Source: Globodera rostochiensis
Taxonomy: Eukaryota; Nematoda; Chromadorea; Rhabditida; Heteroderidae
NCBI GenBank assembly: GCA_018350325.1
Contig: JAEVLN010000001.1
Span: forward strand, 3,027,501 to 3,091,500
DNA: 64,000 nt
Direction of reading: 5' to 3'
Position 1 is the stretch's first letter, and the number at the start of each line of letters is the position of its first letter. Shown one piece after another: positions 33,068 through 45,562 of the stretch. Made by a program: the position numbers and the translations under genes. The notes below the pieces were generated by a model that saw nothing but the letters and a program-made list of their open reading frames with translations, was not told the DNA's origin and ran no database searches.

Positions 33068-35008
33068 TGCCGCGGACGGGCAGAATGCGCTGAACATGAC
33101 AACAACCAACAACATCAAGCAGTATCAGAAACAGCTCACCCTTAAATTTAATATACTTATAAGCCAGAGATGTTGCCGAAATGACTGACAACAAGTCAAA
33201 TTTTGAGATTTTCAGCCAAAATTTCGGAATAAACAGAAAGAAATTTTGGCATTTTAGTGCCATTTTTTCGGTTCTAAAAAATTTAATTAAAAAATTCCGA
33301 CTCAAACAGATCGAATTGCGGTTTAAATGTCTAAAAACACGATGGCACATGGCATTTTGTTAGGTTTTGGCACATAATCGGCAATATTTTCTGACTTATA
33401 TTAATTTTATGGTTAGCACAGAAAAAGCAATAGGACAAATGAATCAAATGTTGTATATTATTTACACGCCATAATCGATGATTATTTGTCTCCACATCAA
33501 ATTGCCCAACAATTTAATTCGAAAATATTCTAACACACATTTAACTCCGGCGGGGTGGTGACCGGATTCCGAATTTCCAGCACTTTTTTGAGCCAAAAAT
33601 TACGAATTTCCGGACTTTTTTGAGCCAAAATTACGAATTTCCGGACTTTTTTGAGCCAGAATTACGAATTTTGAAAAAATATATTATAGCTATTTAGTTA
33701 AATTTAATATTTCAAAAAAGTTTGGCAGCTTCCGGTCCCTGCTGGCATATTTATGTGTGTAAGCATGCATAATCTAAATAACAACGAAACATTGCTCAAG
33801 ATTTTCATCTTTCGAACTCCCCCCCCCCCATTCCCCCTACAAAGACAATTTAATTAATTAATCCCCCACCCCCCACCCTTATTGCAATTTCGTTTTTTTA
33901 TTTTTCACTTTTTTGGTGGGTTTCTATGCAATAAATAAATGCACAGCATGTGGATAAAAGCGTTTACGACGAAACGCCAACGGTCAAAATGCCAACCGGC
34001 CTAAAACGGTTAAAATGCCAACCGGCCTAAAACGGTTAAAATGCCAACCGGCCTAAAACGGTCAAAATGCCAACCGGCCTAAAACGGTCAAAATGCCAAC
34101 CGGCCTAAAACGGTCAAAATGCCAACCGGTTCAAAAAATGTTTTCACGTTTTTACCTTAGGCTTGGACATTTCTGTCCCGTGGTTTGAATGGCTTAAAGC
34201 TCTTTGAGTTAGGTTAAAAATGTTTTTAAACGGAAATTTATTTTGAATTAAAAATTCTAAAATTCTCTTCTTAATTCTGTTATCCTTTATCGAAAAATTC
34301 AAAATTAATTTTAGGAATGTTCGAGACTGGAAATTTAACGAGATTCGAGACCGAGAATTATTCTTGAAAGATCTTTTATTGCAATTGGTATTTTATCAAC
34401 CAACCAAACATTCTTGGTATCATCGAAAGCATACAATAAGTAAAAGCTTATAAAGTCAAAAGCTAATCGATTTGACTTAAACAAGAAAGTTATGACGCCA
34501 CCACGACAAAAAAATGACAATTTTCACAGGTTTTAACCTATAACCTTTCTTTGTTTAAGCCGAATCGCTTAGCTTTTGACTTTGTAAGCTTCTAAATCGT
34601 GCGCGCCGAATTGCGGGGTACCGGGATAAAGCGTTTAGGGCAAAATGACAACGCTAAAAATGCCAACCGGCTTAAAATTTTGAAGGAATTTAGAAAAACC
34701 GGGACCAAAATTTCAGTACCAAAATGGAAAAAGTTGAAGATTTCAGTACCAATCCCGGTCCCGGCCAACTCTTGTTAAAACGACGAAATTTCCGACTACA
34801 TCAAACCATGTTTTTTTCGTGCATATCTCGTCAATAGATTCGTTACCTAGAAAATTGATAAAATGCAATATTTTTGGTATATATGTAATATAAATCCGTT
34901 TCCTCAACAAGAAACTCACTCCTTCAGTTAGTTAAGTTTTTTTGGTTTTGTTTAAATCAAATGGTTTAGTCTTTCTCTTAACCCCTAAATAATCGGATTT
35001 TCTACAAA
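33068..35008. other. Spacer downstream of neurexin
   Basis: No gene is supported. It holds GAATTTCCGGACTTTTTTGA repeats (about 33575-33670), the 26-bp array at 33978-34136, an inverted repeat at about 34440-34600 with arms around AGCTTATAAAGTCAAAAGCT, and a one-ended copy of the 1763-2611 family ending near 34770. Confidence 0.55.
33978..34136. repeat. 26-bp tandem repeat, about 6 copies
   Basis: Unit AAAATGCCAACCGGCCTAAA plus ACGGTC or ACGGTT. A stray unit lies at about 34650-34675. Confidence 0.85.
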
Positions 35009-35807
35009 ATGTCGGACAACGTAAGCGACGAAGAGCAGCAACAACAAATGGAGGAAATGTGAGTTTATTTCCTAATTAATCAATTAAATAAAAGCAATAA
35101 ATCCTCAACAACAACATTTACAGCTTTGTTCTGAACGCCGCTCAATTGGACCATTTGCGACAATTCTCTCCGACTGTTCTTCGCAACTGCGCAAAGCTCC
35201 GATCGATCGGTTCCTTTCAACATTTTCCCGAATTCCCGGCCGAAGACAACGCCGGCGCTTCTTCTCGTCAAGCCATGGCCAAATGGTTGCTGACTCCCCG
35301 TGAAGACGGTCGTCCGAAGATGCTTTGTTGTCGCTTTTATTCGTCAGGAATGGAAGGACTCAAAAGGGTAATTCTTTCATTTTTTATATCAATTTGAGAG
35401 TTATTATTCTCTTTGTTTTTAGGCTTTTGTCAATGCCATCGACCCGGCCAATTTCTTCATCAGATTTTGGGTTTATGGGGAGGATCATCTTCTGCCATTT
35501 GAGCTAAAGAACAATTTGACGGGAGAGCGATTGACATTGCGACATATCGGAGGCTATTGGCTGTTGGTGCGTTGTCCGATTGGGCGAGAAGAGACGAAAT
35601 GGGCCAAGTGGGAGGAGGAGGCAATTGGATGGGCATGGTTCTGGTGGCCTCGTCAATGGAATCGCATCGTCATAGACTTCAAAGACAGTGACATCGGCGA
35701 CCGGTAAGTGAATGAAATTGTCTCAAAATTCGCCTTTTATTGTTAAAATTTTTCTTTATTTCAGGAAGGTTAAGGCAAAGGCAAGACGAATGTATCTGAT
35801 CACTTGA
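35009..35807 (+). CDS. F-box-like family paralogue lacking the F-box (copy 2)
   Basis: Four exons: 35009-35058, 35124-35367, 35423-35703, 35765-35807; 618 bases, 205 residues, open. Exon 1 (50 bases), the next-to-last (281) and the last (43) match copy 1 in length. The second exon corresponds only to the 3' part of copy 1 exon 3 ([20 protein letters not shown] onward). The F-box exon and the first 160 or so bases of exon 3 are gone, yet a cag acceptor at 35121-35123 keeps the frame. Splice sites gtgagt and gtaagt look functional. It would lack the F-box and so could not join an SCF complex in the usual way (inference). Confidence 0.78.
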
Positions 35808-37465
35808 TCAAGCAACGAAGTGAATGGACGGACACAGAGGACGAACGACTTTAATGGATGATTCGAACAGAAAATAAATTAATGGGATTATAATTGTTGG
35901 GTTCACTCATTTGTTGTATTAATATTGGAATTTGCGTATATTATTTGTTTCTATCATGAAATTAAAAATGAGCGGTTATTTTCTCTTTATTTTGTTTATG
36001 GACGCTGTCCACCTCACAAATTCTTAAATATATATATATTTTTCAATAAAATATTAAAAAAAGAATCAGATTTTAAATTCTCCTACCGGGAAATGCTTCT
36101 TACTAGCCGCGGGGCTATTCATTCCTATTTAAAAGATTTGCATTAAAAAAATTCAATAAAATTTTCAGGAGATTTGCCATTTAGGACTAAGAATGTGGAA
36201 TTTTAAAAATCGGGCTTTAAACCCCTTTCATTAACAATATGCACAAAAACAAATACCCCCTAAACTCGAGTAAATTTCCTGACAAATGATTGATTGGCAA
36301 ATTTCTGCGTGTGGCCACAATGGAAAAAGAATGACAGGGCGGGGGCGGGGGGAGCAGAAGGTTTGTGGCCAGATGGACACACATCTGTCCCCTCCCCTCT
36401 CCTATCAGCATTGGCCATAAAAAATTTTTATTTTTTTGGCCAACAAAACAAGCCTCCCCTTCGGCATGGCTGCTGCATTTTCTTCCCGGGGGCGGTTCTC
36501 TGATCATTAAACATTTAAATTGATCAGAGGGGCCGAGAATCCCGTACTTTGCCCGCGGGAATCCCGTTCCCGCCGGTCTCTATTGGATATTGCAAGATTT
36601 AAAAAACCCAATATTGATACACCAACAATATTTAATCAAATCGATTAAATTTTCTTAATAAATTTTGAAAAATGTCAAAATAGTCTCAAAAAAATCTCAG
36701 AAATTTAAAACACGTTTTTCGTGCATATCATCAAAACAAAACAATGCTTCAGAAACAATAGGCTCAAAAGCCTAAAAATCGTCACCCTATACATTAGCAG
36801 AAGAACGATGTTTTATTTACCTTTTAAGCCCCCCCCCCCCACTTCCCTATTCCCCCAATTATCGCATTTTCTGAAATCGTTAGCAAGACATTCGTCACCT
36901 TGACACCTTACCACCATCCGCCGACGCAGCCCCCCGAGCAACCTTTACATTCTCAAATACTGCCTCGATCATTATGCATAGTTTTTTCAACACCCGTATG
37001 ATTCAGCCGATCACCCCCCCCCACAAATTACGAAATGTGGGCAGGGCGAGGGATGATGAGTAGGGTTGGCGGTTCCTAGGAAACTTCGGGCGAATCGAAC
37101 CTTTTGGGTATCCGAACCGAACCGAAAAAATCCCGGTTCGACGGTTCGGTTCTGAACCGTCAAATGTTGAAAAAAAACATTTTTGTTTCAAAGTCGATAA
37201 AAATTTTTTCTAGGGTTTTTCGGGGTCGTAGAATCCGAATATAACCTCAATTTTGCCTAATTCTAAATCCCAAACCCGAATTCGAACATTTTTTTCCAAA
37301 ATTCAAATTTCAAAAATAATATTTAAACTTAAATCAAATACACTATGTTTTAAAGTGGGATTGTAGGATATGTAGAAAACTAAGAATAATTAATCAGTAA
37401 TTACCAAATCAGATAATGTTCAAACTATGTTTATTTTTGCATTTAACCTCCAAAAATTCTTTCTC
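35808..37465. other. Spacer, no gene seen
   Basis: AT-rich with poly-C runs. GAATCCCG words occur at 36530-36585. Near 37062 a TAGGGTTGGCGGTTCC end begins a GGTTCG word block to about 37165. A half copy of the GTAGAATCCGAAT core follows at about 37225-37295. Confidence 0.5.
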
Positions 37466-38352
37466 AACAAAGCTTCGAGGACTTCTACAACATAAGCCTA
37501 AAGGACTACAACATTGCCGACACCAAATACGAACCGCAAAGCAGCGGTGATCAGCAGCAGACAGTTGGAAAGGCATCGAAGGAAGCTTTGACATTCGCTG
37601 ATGCCCAAGGGGCTGATTCGGGCCAAGGACATGACACTCCCTCTAATAGAGTGCTCTTTTAGGAGGGGGGAATATAGTCCCGGACTTTATTAGAGGGGAA
37701 CGACCTAATTTGTCAGATCGAGTATGGCCAAGAATTAACATCGGAAGACCGGAGTTGGGCCGCGTCTGTGAGCATTGAGTGCGAAAACAAAAGCACAAAT
37801 GCCGTCCAACCAAACATGCACTGGTGTCCTCATCGGGCACAAACACTTGCTCACCGCTGCACACTGTCTCTACACGGACTTCAAGAATGCCATGGACTGC
37901 AAAGGAAATCAACTCTCCGTTCTGCACGATGAAAGGATAAGGGGTGTGTCAGGGATGGGAACCGACGACCTCAAAGAACACGGAATTCCGAGCTCCAAAA
38001 TGTCGGAACTTTGGCTTTGGGGGTGCGCATTAAGAAGTGTTTAATTAATAAAATTTAAATTTCCCATTAAGCTTGGGAAGCACAGGGAAAAGTTCTAAAG
38101 GAAACGACAGCATTGCGCGAAGACCTGGTCCAATTCCGAGTGTCTGCCCCATGCCCTGCTCAACTCATTTGTTCACGACACCCAACGCGGCAAACTGAAC
38201 CGGTAGGCTCTCAATAATGCAAAATAATCATTAACAACAAAAAAAGCATAATTTCAGGGTGATTCGGGAGGGCCATTGATGCTCGAATTTGAAGGCCAAT
38301 GGTATTTGGTCGGAATTGTGAAAAGGCAAAGGGCTGAATGCCAATCGAAAAG
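37466..38352 (+). pseudogene. Trypsin-like (S1) serine protease, degenerate
   Basis: CTGVLIGHKHLLTAAHCLY (about 37815-37875) has the catalytic His. GDSGGPLMLEFEGQWYLVGI (38259-38320) has the catalytic Ser and comes right after an acceptor. VLKETTALREDLVQF (about 38090-38135) fits the strand before it. No D-I-A-L motif with the catalytic Asp is seen, only about 100 residues lie between the two motifs instead of about 140, and the exon ending near 38023 does not join the next in frame. An open stretch at 37471-37662 (FEDFYNISLKDYNIADTKYE) lies upstream; whether it belongs is unknown. Confidence 0.55.
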
Positions 38353-39163
38353 TAAGACGAATAATTATTTTCCCCTTTTTTAATGTTTTCAAAAATTGAA
38401 ATAAAAAAATCGTTTTTTTTTGTTCAGGAATCGGGCCCTAACTCAAAAAATTTTTGATTTTAAGGTTCAATTTAAAACCAGGGATGCAAGATGAAAATTT
38501 TAAAGTCTTTCTAAAAACCTTAAAATGAAGTTAAAACCTCACATCTAGCAACCCTAAATTTAAAATTTTAAACTCATTCCGAATTATGTATTAAATTTGT
38601 GTAAAAATTAATTACATAATTAAACAAATTTTTGAGGTTGTTTCACGCGTGTGACAACGCTGTGCAGCTGGCTGACTGATGCGAGCAAAGGTGACGTGCA
38701 TTGCGGATGTCGGATCAAATGAAAATAAAAGTGGACTATTGCAGATGCTAAGAAATATTGAGTTTTCATATTTGAGAAATCGATTCATAGAGAGAAATCG
38801 ATCATAAAACTTGAAATGTCGTTATTTCAAGGATGTCTTTAAAAAATGAGAATTAGTGATTTTAACAAGAAAAACATCTTAAAACATGTCAATTATTATT
38901 TTGATTAGGGTAGGCCGGACCGGGACTTTTGGAGAAAATCGGACCTTTTAAGTGGAGAAATTTGTTCAATAATTGGAAAAAAATTCTGCATTATTTCGGT
39001 TGACGATTCGTTAAGTTCGAATTTAAAAACAATTTAAGGCTTTTTATTCATAATAATGTTTCAACGACAAATCGCTATTTTAAAATTTTGAACAATTTCT
39101 CTTCATCCGATTCCCTGCAAAATTGAGAGTCATTGAATTAAAGGTAATTAATTTAATATTTTC
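38353..39163. other. Spacer, no gene seen
   Basis: Includes a possible MITE at about 38478-38556 (CAGGGATGCAAGATG ... TAGCAACCCTA) related to the sequence at 7198, and a one-ended GGCCGGACCGGGAC fragment near 38910. Confidence 0.45.
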
Positions 39164-42026
39164 TTACAGCGTATCGATCATTTCCCATTTGTTGACGAGA
39201 ATGGATTTGAGTGCCAATTTTGATTGGCCAAATGTCGCTTCGATGTCCTCAATTTGTGGCATTTTGAATTCTTTGTGCCGTTTGCTTTTACCGCCGCCCC
39301 CGGCACTTTCATTGTTTTGCGTCGGATTGTATTTTAAATAATCCCTTTTTATGGTGCCATCAAATTGTGCCAACAACGGTGCCATTTGTGCTTTGTTCAC
39401 CCGCGAATTTATGCCCAACAGCCAAACCGTGCAAAAATTTAGTCTTTAAAATTTGGAATTTCCAAAACATTTTCAACAAAATGCCATTCACCTGAACGGA
39501 AATATCAAAAATTTGTTGGAAATAGCGCAATTTTTGTGCCGATAAATGTTGGGGAACAAATGCGTGCCAATGTTTGGTCCGTATTTCGGGTCCAAATCGT
39601 ACACAATTTGGCGACGAATTCGCCCGTCCACAAACTGACAAAATTTGTCCAGCCCAAATTGTTCCTCGCCCACACAATTAATCAGCACAAAATATGTGTA
39701 CTAAAAATGTTCAAAAATTTATTTAAAAATAAATTTTAGTTTAATTGTAACGCAAACATTTTTCGCTGAAATAAAATAAAATATATATTTTTTTTAATTT
39801 TAAAATTTTATATTTTAATGCATTTGGTTCAAAGATGTAATCGGATGCTAAAATCGGAATCCGGCATGCCAGTTACATCCCTGATTTGGTAATACCTTTT
39901 CAACAAAGTCAATGGATTTGTTAAACAATTGGTTCCATTCAAATAATTTTGCTGCGTCAGCTGATTTTATTTGAGTCAATGCTTAATTAAATTAAATTAA
40001 AAATAGGTAATTAGTTAATTAAATAAAAATAAATTCAATTGTGATTAATATAAAGCAAATAATTTTGTTTAAAAACTTCGAGTCCGTTACATACCGCTGA
40101 CCATTGCTTTTCGTATAACGGTGGCGCCACAATGTGTGATCGAACTTGCCGCATTTTGTTCCGGAAATGTTGGCGTGTACACCGGCATTTCCTGCTCTAC
40201 CGGATTGCGTACAAAAAACGGATTTACCGTACCCGTCGATTCGTTCAATTCGTTGAGTTGAATAGGCAAAAACAACGGCCTAATAAAGTTCGTCAAATAT
40301 TTTTAAGAAACAATTTTTTGTGTAAAAATTAAATGAACAATTTTATTAGTAAAGGAATTAAAGTAAAATATAAATTCTTATTTAAACAAATTAAAGAATA
40401 ATGGATAAACGCACCTCGTCGAATAAATTAAAAAGAATTTTTCACTTAAAAATGGCACCGACGCGTTTGGGTAAAGCAACACAATTTTGGTGACCATAAT
40501 TGTCAAAATTGTGCCACTCAAATAGCCATATTTGGTAGAATAAATGTAATTGTCTGCAATTAATTTTTATTATTGTTAATAGAGCAATTAAGTTTATTTA
40601 GTTATATTTATGTTTATATTAATTAAAATATCCATTTAATTAGTGATGCCCTCGCGCATACTTTTGGCCCACAATTTCAACATTAAAATAAGCGTGCGGA
40701 AATTTTTTGCATTTTTGTTAAATGTTTTGTCCTTTTTTTGCTGGGCTAAAGAAGCGTCCGTCCTTAAAATTTGTTGCCAATTGCCGTTGTTTTGTCCATC
40801 CAAAATTAAATTGTCAATAAAAAGCGTTGAACGATAACCTGTGAATATTTTGCTTAAATTTTATGTTTAATTTATTTTTATTTGAAGCAATAAAATTGCT
40901 CTAAAATGGGGATATTTGCGTTAATATTTAAACATTTAAAATAACAAAATAAATCACTTGAAAGAACGCGAAGCATTTTTGTGTTAATTTCGCTGGGCTT
41001 TTTAAATTTGGCAATCAAATCCTCCAATGTTTGGTCATCCATTTTTGGGGGCAATGTTTTACGATCGGGAATTGTCACAAAAGTGACGTCATAGGGAATT
41101 TGATCAAACATAAATTTGATCATCAGAACAGGGCCATTGGTAGATTTCAGCAGACCAGTCACCAATTCATTCTAAAATAAAAAATAATAACATTTTTTTG
41201 AATTTTTATGTTTTGTTTAAAAATATTAAAACCGCTTTTACTTGGCAAAGTTGGCAATAAAGTGACGAATTTGTGCCATCGGAGCACACGCGTTCCTGCT
41301 GTTGGCATTGTGTGGGGTCAGTGCCAAAAAATTGCACTTTTTTGATCACTTTTCCGGGCACAATGCACAACAAATCAACGTCCGAATGAATTGTGTGGGT
41401 GCCAAGCAAAAATGAACCGGTGATCAGAAGCTGGACGTCGTGCCCTTCTGACTGAATGCCAAAAATCCACAAATTTTAAATTATTTAAAAAACAATAATT
41501 TAAATTTAAATTATTTTAAATTTACTTAAACAATCAAACCTTATTAATTTATTGGACAAATACAAAAGTGTATTTTAAATAAGAATTAAATTATTTAATT
41601 TGCTATACAACAGAAATCATTCTTTAAAGTTTAATTATATTTATAAGAAAACTATCAAATTTTTATACTAATAAAATTGCATTTATTTTATTCATCAAAA
41701 TTATTAACTAACCCATTCATCAAAAATTGCTTTAATTTTTGGCAATGATTTTTTTATTTTTTCATCAAATTCAGCGGCATTTTTATAAACAATTTCTTCC
41801 AAATAATTGTCCAACTAAAAATAAAGTTTTTAAATGTTTTTAATTTACAAAACTCACATTTTCACTCATTTTTGTCTCATTTTTTATGTTTTCAACAAAA
41901 TTTAATTGTTGCGACAGCTTTGGAAAGATCGGGCACAAATTTTTGTTGCTTTTCTGTTCGGATTCCGGCAATTTATTGAACAGCAATTGATCTTCAAAAT
42001 GGGGGTGATAAAAGAAAATTTTGTGA
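39164..42026 (-). CDS. Poly(A) polymerase-type nucleotidyltransferase (C-terminal exons)
   Basis: Minus-strand exons in order: 41858-42026, 41713-41814, 41242-41451, 40958-41171, 40662-40838, 40415-40553, 40095-40279, 39896-39981, 39492-39700, 39164-39443; phases join to a stop at 39164. [20 protein letters not shown] is the nucleotidyltransferase motif with two metal-binding Asp; YDVTFVTIP supplies the third. [33 protein letters not shown] and [14 protein letters not shown] match the central domain of canonical poly(A) polymerase, and [10 protein letters not shown] the RNA-binding domain. It should add poly(A) tails. Oddities: a Cys-containing insert ([20 protein letters not shown] then CQ) after the first motif, and no start codon in the first exon, so more exons lie upstream. 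Confidence 0.8.
39830..39883. mobile_element. 54-bp hAT-like remnant
   Basis: CAAAGATGTAATCGG ... AGTTACATCCCTG resembles the 30804-30945 element shrunk to its ends. The flanking octamers ATTTGGTT and ATTTGGTA match at 7 of 8. It lies in a poly(A) polymerase intron, 12 bases beyond the splice donor of exon 39896-39981. Confidence 0.6.
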
Positions 42027-42404
42027 CTTTTAATAATTTTAATATTTAATAATGTTAAATTGTAACCAAAATGAACATTTTAAAGTTTTAACCCCGAGGC
42101 ATTTGGCCAACAATAACGCCAAATATTTGTCAATTTTTTTTTGGGCCATCACATTTGAATTTAACGCCCAATTTTTATATCCCAAAATAAAATTTTGAAA
42201 ATTATGTCATTTGAATTTGGGCGTCCATTTTTAATTAAATATGAAAATTATGTGGATGTAGCCTCAACTAGGCCAAAAATCAAAAATTGAAAATTATGTG
42301 TGAGCCAACTAGGCCAAAATAAAAATTTGAAATTATACGAGACGTTTGGCCAACCCGGGCGACCATTTTTGTTTAATATGTCAAAATTTAAATTTAAAAA
42401 ATTA

Positions 42405-42580
42405 TTTATGGACGTTTGGCCAACCAATTTGAGTCCATTTTTAATTAAATTTGAAAATTTATTTGGCCAACCAATTTGAGTCCATTTTTAATTAAATTTG
42501 AAAATTTATTTGGCCAACCAATTTGAGTCCATTTTTAATTAAATTTGAAAATTTATTTGGCCAACCAATTTGAATTTGGG
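42405..42580. repeat. Tandem repeat, unit about 47 bp, 3-4 copies
   Basis: TTGGCCAACCAATTTGAGTC CATTTTTAATTAAATTTGAA AATTTAT repeats head to tail. It adjoins the 3' side of the exon that starts at 42887, so that exon may run into it. Similar looser sequence fills 42090-42400. Confidence 0.75.
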
Positions 42581-42589
42581 CGTCCATTT

Positions 42590-45152
42590 TTTGCCAGCGC
42601 AATTTCAAATGGTCAAAACGGATGTGCCCGCAGCGCATTCCCGAAATGTTTTGTAGCAATTTTTGCCGCTTTTTTTGCTCAATTTTTGTCCACAAATTGC
42701 CAAATTTTGTCTGATCGGCCAAAAGTGCCATTGCAAACTTTCGCAAATGAATTTGGGCCTTCACATTGCGCATTTCGTTGTCTGCGTTTTCAACAACCGC
42801 CTCCGAATTTTGATGAAAATTCAAAATTTTCCACAAAATTTGATGAAGTTTCCACTCCAAGGCTGGCACAGCATCCACATTATCGTACTAAAATTAAGTT
42901 TTTAAATCTTACTACCGTACTAGCAGCAAACGATACGGTAACAGACCCTCGTTTGCTTAATTCAATCAATTACAGTACCTCGGCCTCCAGAAGTTGTGTC
43001 CACTCGTCTTTAATTGGTTTGATTTCAACATGACACAAGTTCGGGACCAATTTGTTGTCAATTTTGTGCAGTTCCTCCACCATTTGGATACGTTGTCCAA
43101 TTTCGTTGGCATAGGCGCCGATGTCAAGCAGTACAAGTAGACCATCCGACGGGGCCGACACGAATTCGGCATATTTGCCGTACAAAAATGCGTCCTCACA
43201 AAATGCTAAAATAAATATTTAATTACATATGCACAAATTAAGAAAAGTATTTTGAATAAATAAATATTTTATTTAATTAAAATAATTAAATGTAATTTAC
43301 CTTTCAAATTGAGTGGCCCAATTCGTGTCCATTCTTTGGCCAAACTATTTTTTCGCTTTTCATTTTTATTTTTTTCAACAATTTTTGGGTCTTTTTCCTT
43401 AGAAATTTCCTTTTCATTTTCTTCGAGCATTTCAATTTGTGGCAAATCATTTCTCAATTTTATTGACGATAAACAAATTTTCTCAATATTTTCATCTTTT
43501 TCAATAATTTTTTCATCTTCTTCACTGTCACAATTTAAGTTTGGTTTATCTAAAATAATTTGTTTATTAATAACTAAAACATTTTGCATTATAATTAGGG
43601 CTCCGATTAACTGCACTAAAAACCTTTAAATATGCGCATATATATTAGAGACCGGACTTGAGCTTCGAGCAAGACTCGAGACGAGATTCTCGAAAAAATC
43701 TCGGATCTCGAAAAATCTCGAAAATTCAGTTTTATTCGAGACGAGATGTCGAGACGAGATCTCGTCTCGACCGGTCTCTAATATATATATACACCAAAAA
43801 AGGCCGAAAATGCACTAAAATGGCACTTTTAGGTATTTTTTAAAGCATTTTACTCATTTGTATAAAACGATTTTATTTGTTTTAAAATCAAAAATTTATT
43901 TCGGCAAAGAAATTAATTTTCTAAATAAACAAAAAGTATTTAAAATCAAACTCAATTAGTTAAATAGCTAACCCTGTTACATTTAAATTTAGTTATATAA
44001 TTTCTAAAACATTTATATATTGTATAATCATTCCATTAAAGTCAAATATTGGCACTTTGACAAAAATATGTTTTAAAATAATATAATTAATTAATGTTTT
44101 TAAAGTGAATTTTATGAATTTTACCTTCAAGGCTTTCGACCAAATTTGTACTGTTAGCACATTCAATGTTGGCACAATCAACAAAATTTTCCGTGTTCAA
44201 CACAATGCCAAGCATTTTGAATAAAATTTTAACATCGCCAAATTTTAAAAATTGCAAAATGTTTCTTTTACTTTCATTTTTTGTTGATAAAACTGGAAAT
44301 TTTAATTTTAATTTAAAATATTATAAATTCCATTATACCCAACCAACTATTAAAAACATATATATGTTACCTACATATATTTACCTAACTTTTTTTTGTA
44401 ATTATAATATAAATTTAGTCAATTAAAACTATTAAAATAAAAACTTGTAAATATATTTGATTAAATAAATATGTATGATTCATCTTTTAACTTCAGTTTA
44501 GCCTTTTTAAACAATTAACATATTCTAAGTTTTAATTTTAATAAAACCTAAAAAACATTAATTTAATAGTCGAATATTTCATTACCGTCTACGATTTGGG
44601 CCCATTTTGTCGCATTTTCTTCAATTTTTGACAATGAAAATTTTCGGAATTCTTCAAAATGCAATTTTTGCACCAATTCAACGGGTTCCACACAATTTTC
44701 GTCGCCAATTTTATTATTTTCATCAATTTCGTCCAATTTTAAGTCATCAAAAGTTGAATCTTTTAATTTGTGCCAATCCGCCAACGTTTTCTTTTCATCC
44801 GACGGCACATTTTTATGTGACGCCACAAATTCCTCAATTTCTTAAGCAAATTTATTATTTGCATTTTGATCGATTTAAAAATATATTTGTCAGCATTTAA
44901 CAAATTTATATTTAAAATCAATTAAATAGGTTACCCTCATCTAAAATTTAAAAATTAATTTTCATTACTTAAAATGAAGTTGTTTATGGCACATGCCAAC
45001 TTTTGTTCCGTTTCGTATTCAGCAAATGGCTGCTGAACGTCCCAAAAAATGTCGTAGGAACTGCGGAAGAACAGCCACATCGTCTCCAGCTCGTGCCGTA
45101 CTGCCTCCAGCTGCTGCTGCTGCACGAGCTGTTCAAACCGGCACATCCAAAC
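42590..45152 (-). CDS. Uncharacterised exon chain upstream of poly(A) polymerase
   Basis: Minus-strand exons 44969-45152, 44586-44840, 44125-44292, 43301-43549, 42979-43205 and from 42887 down to about 42590; all junction phases fit, giving over 400 residues. Examples: VWMCRFEQLVQQQQLEAVRH, SHKNVPSDEKKTLADWHKLK, ILFKMLGIVLNTENFVDC, a charged EEDEKIIEKDENIEK stretch, EFVSAPSDGLLVLLDIGAYA, DAVPALEWKLHQILWKILNF. No domain recognised; mostly helical and polar. It may be the N-terminal part of the poly(A) polymerase gene, since that gene lacks a start and these exons are on the same strand in the same style, or a separate gene. Confidence 0.6.
43646..43780. mobile_element. 135-bp hAT-like MITE with CTCGAGA words
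   Basis: Ends TAGAGACCGG and CCGGTCTCTA are perfect inverses. ATATATAT flanks both sides (43638-43645 and 43781-43788), though this could be chance in simple sequence. The interior is CTCGAGACGAGAT words. It sits in the intron 43550-44124 of the uncharacterised exon chain. Confidence 0.75.
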
Positions 45153-45562
45153 CTGGGGAGTGATCGATTGGAGCATTTCGGAAAGAACCAATCGATCAAA
45201 CGCCCGCCCCCGGGATCAGATCAATTTTGATTGATTGATCAGCAAATTGTCCAAAACATGGAATCAATCACTTTATTTGTCTCAGATCGTTTTAAAATGA
45301 TACTGATCCTTATAGCAATTGGAACAGATCAATTTTGGATGGACCAGAGATCACTTTTGCCCTAACAAAGTATCCGCCGGATTTCCAATCAAATGATTTT
45401 GAACTGATCTAGCTCATAAATTGGAACAATAATTGCCATTCTTAGGGGAAGGGTATGTGCATCTTTAGTATCTGATCGCTATTTTGACTAATCTGTGCCA
45501 AGCCATTTCTGAATTGGTCTTTTAATCAATTCTAAATTTGATCAGATCATTTTTAACATACC

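Noticed and set aside
36530..36585. Possible hAT-like element with CCCGCGGGAA words
   Set aside because: Right end CCGGTCTCTA looks right but the left end does not match and the flanking octamers differ.
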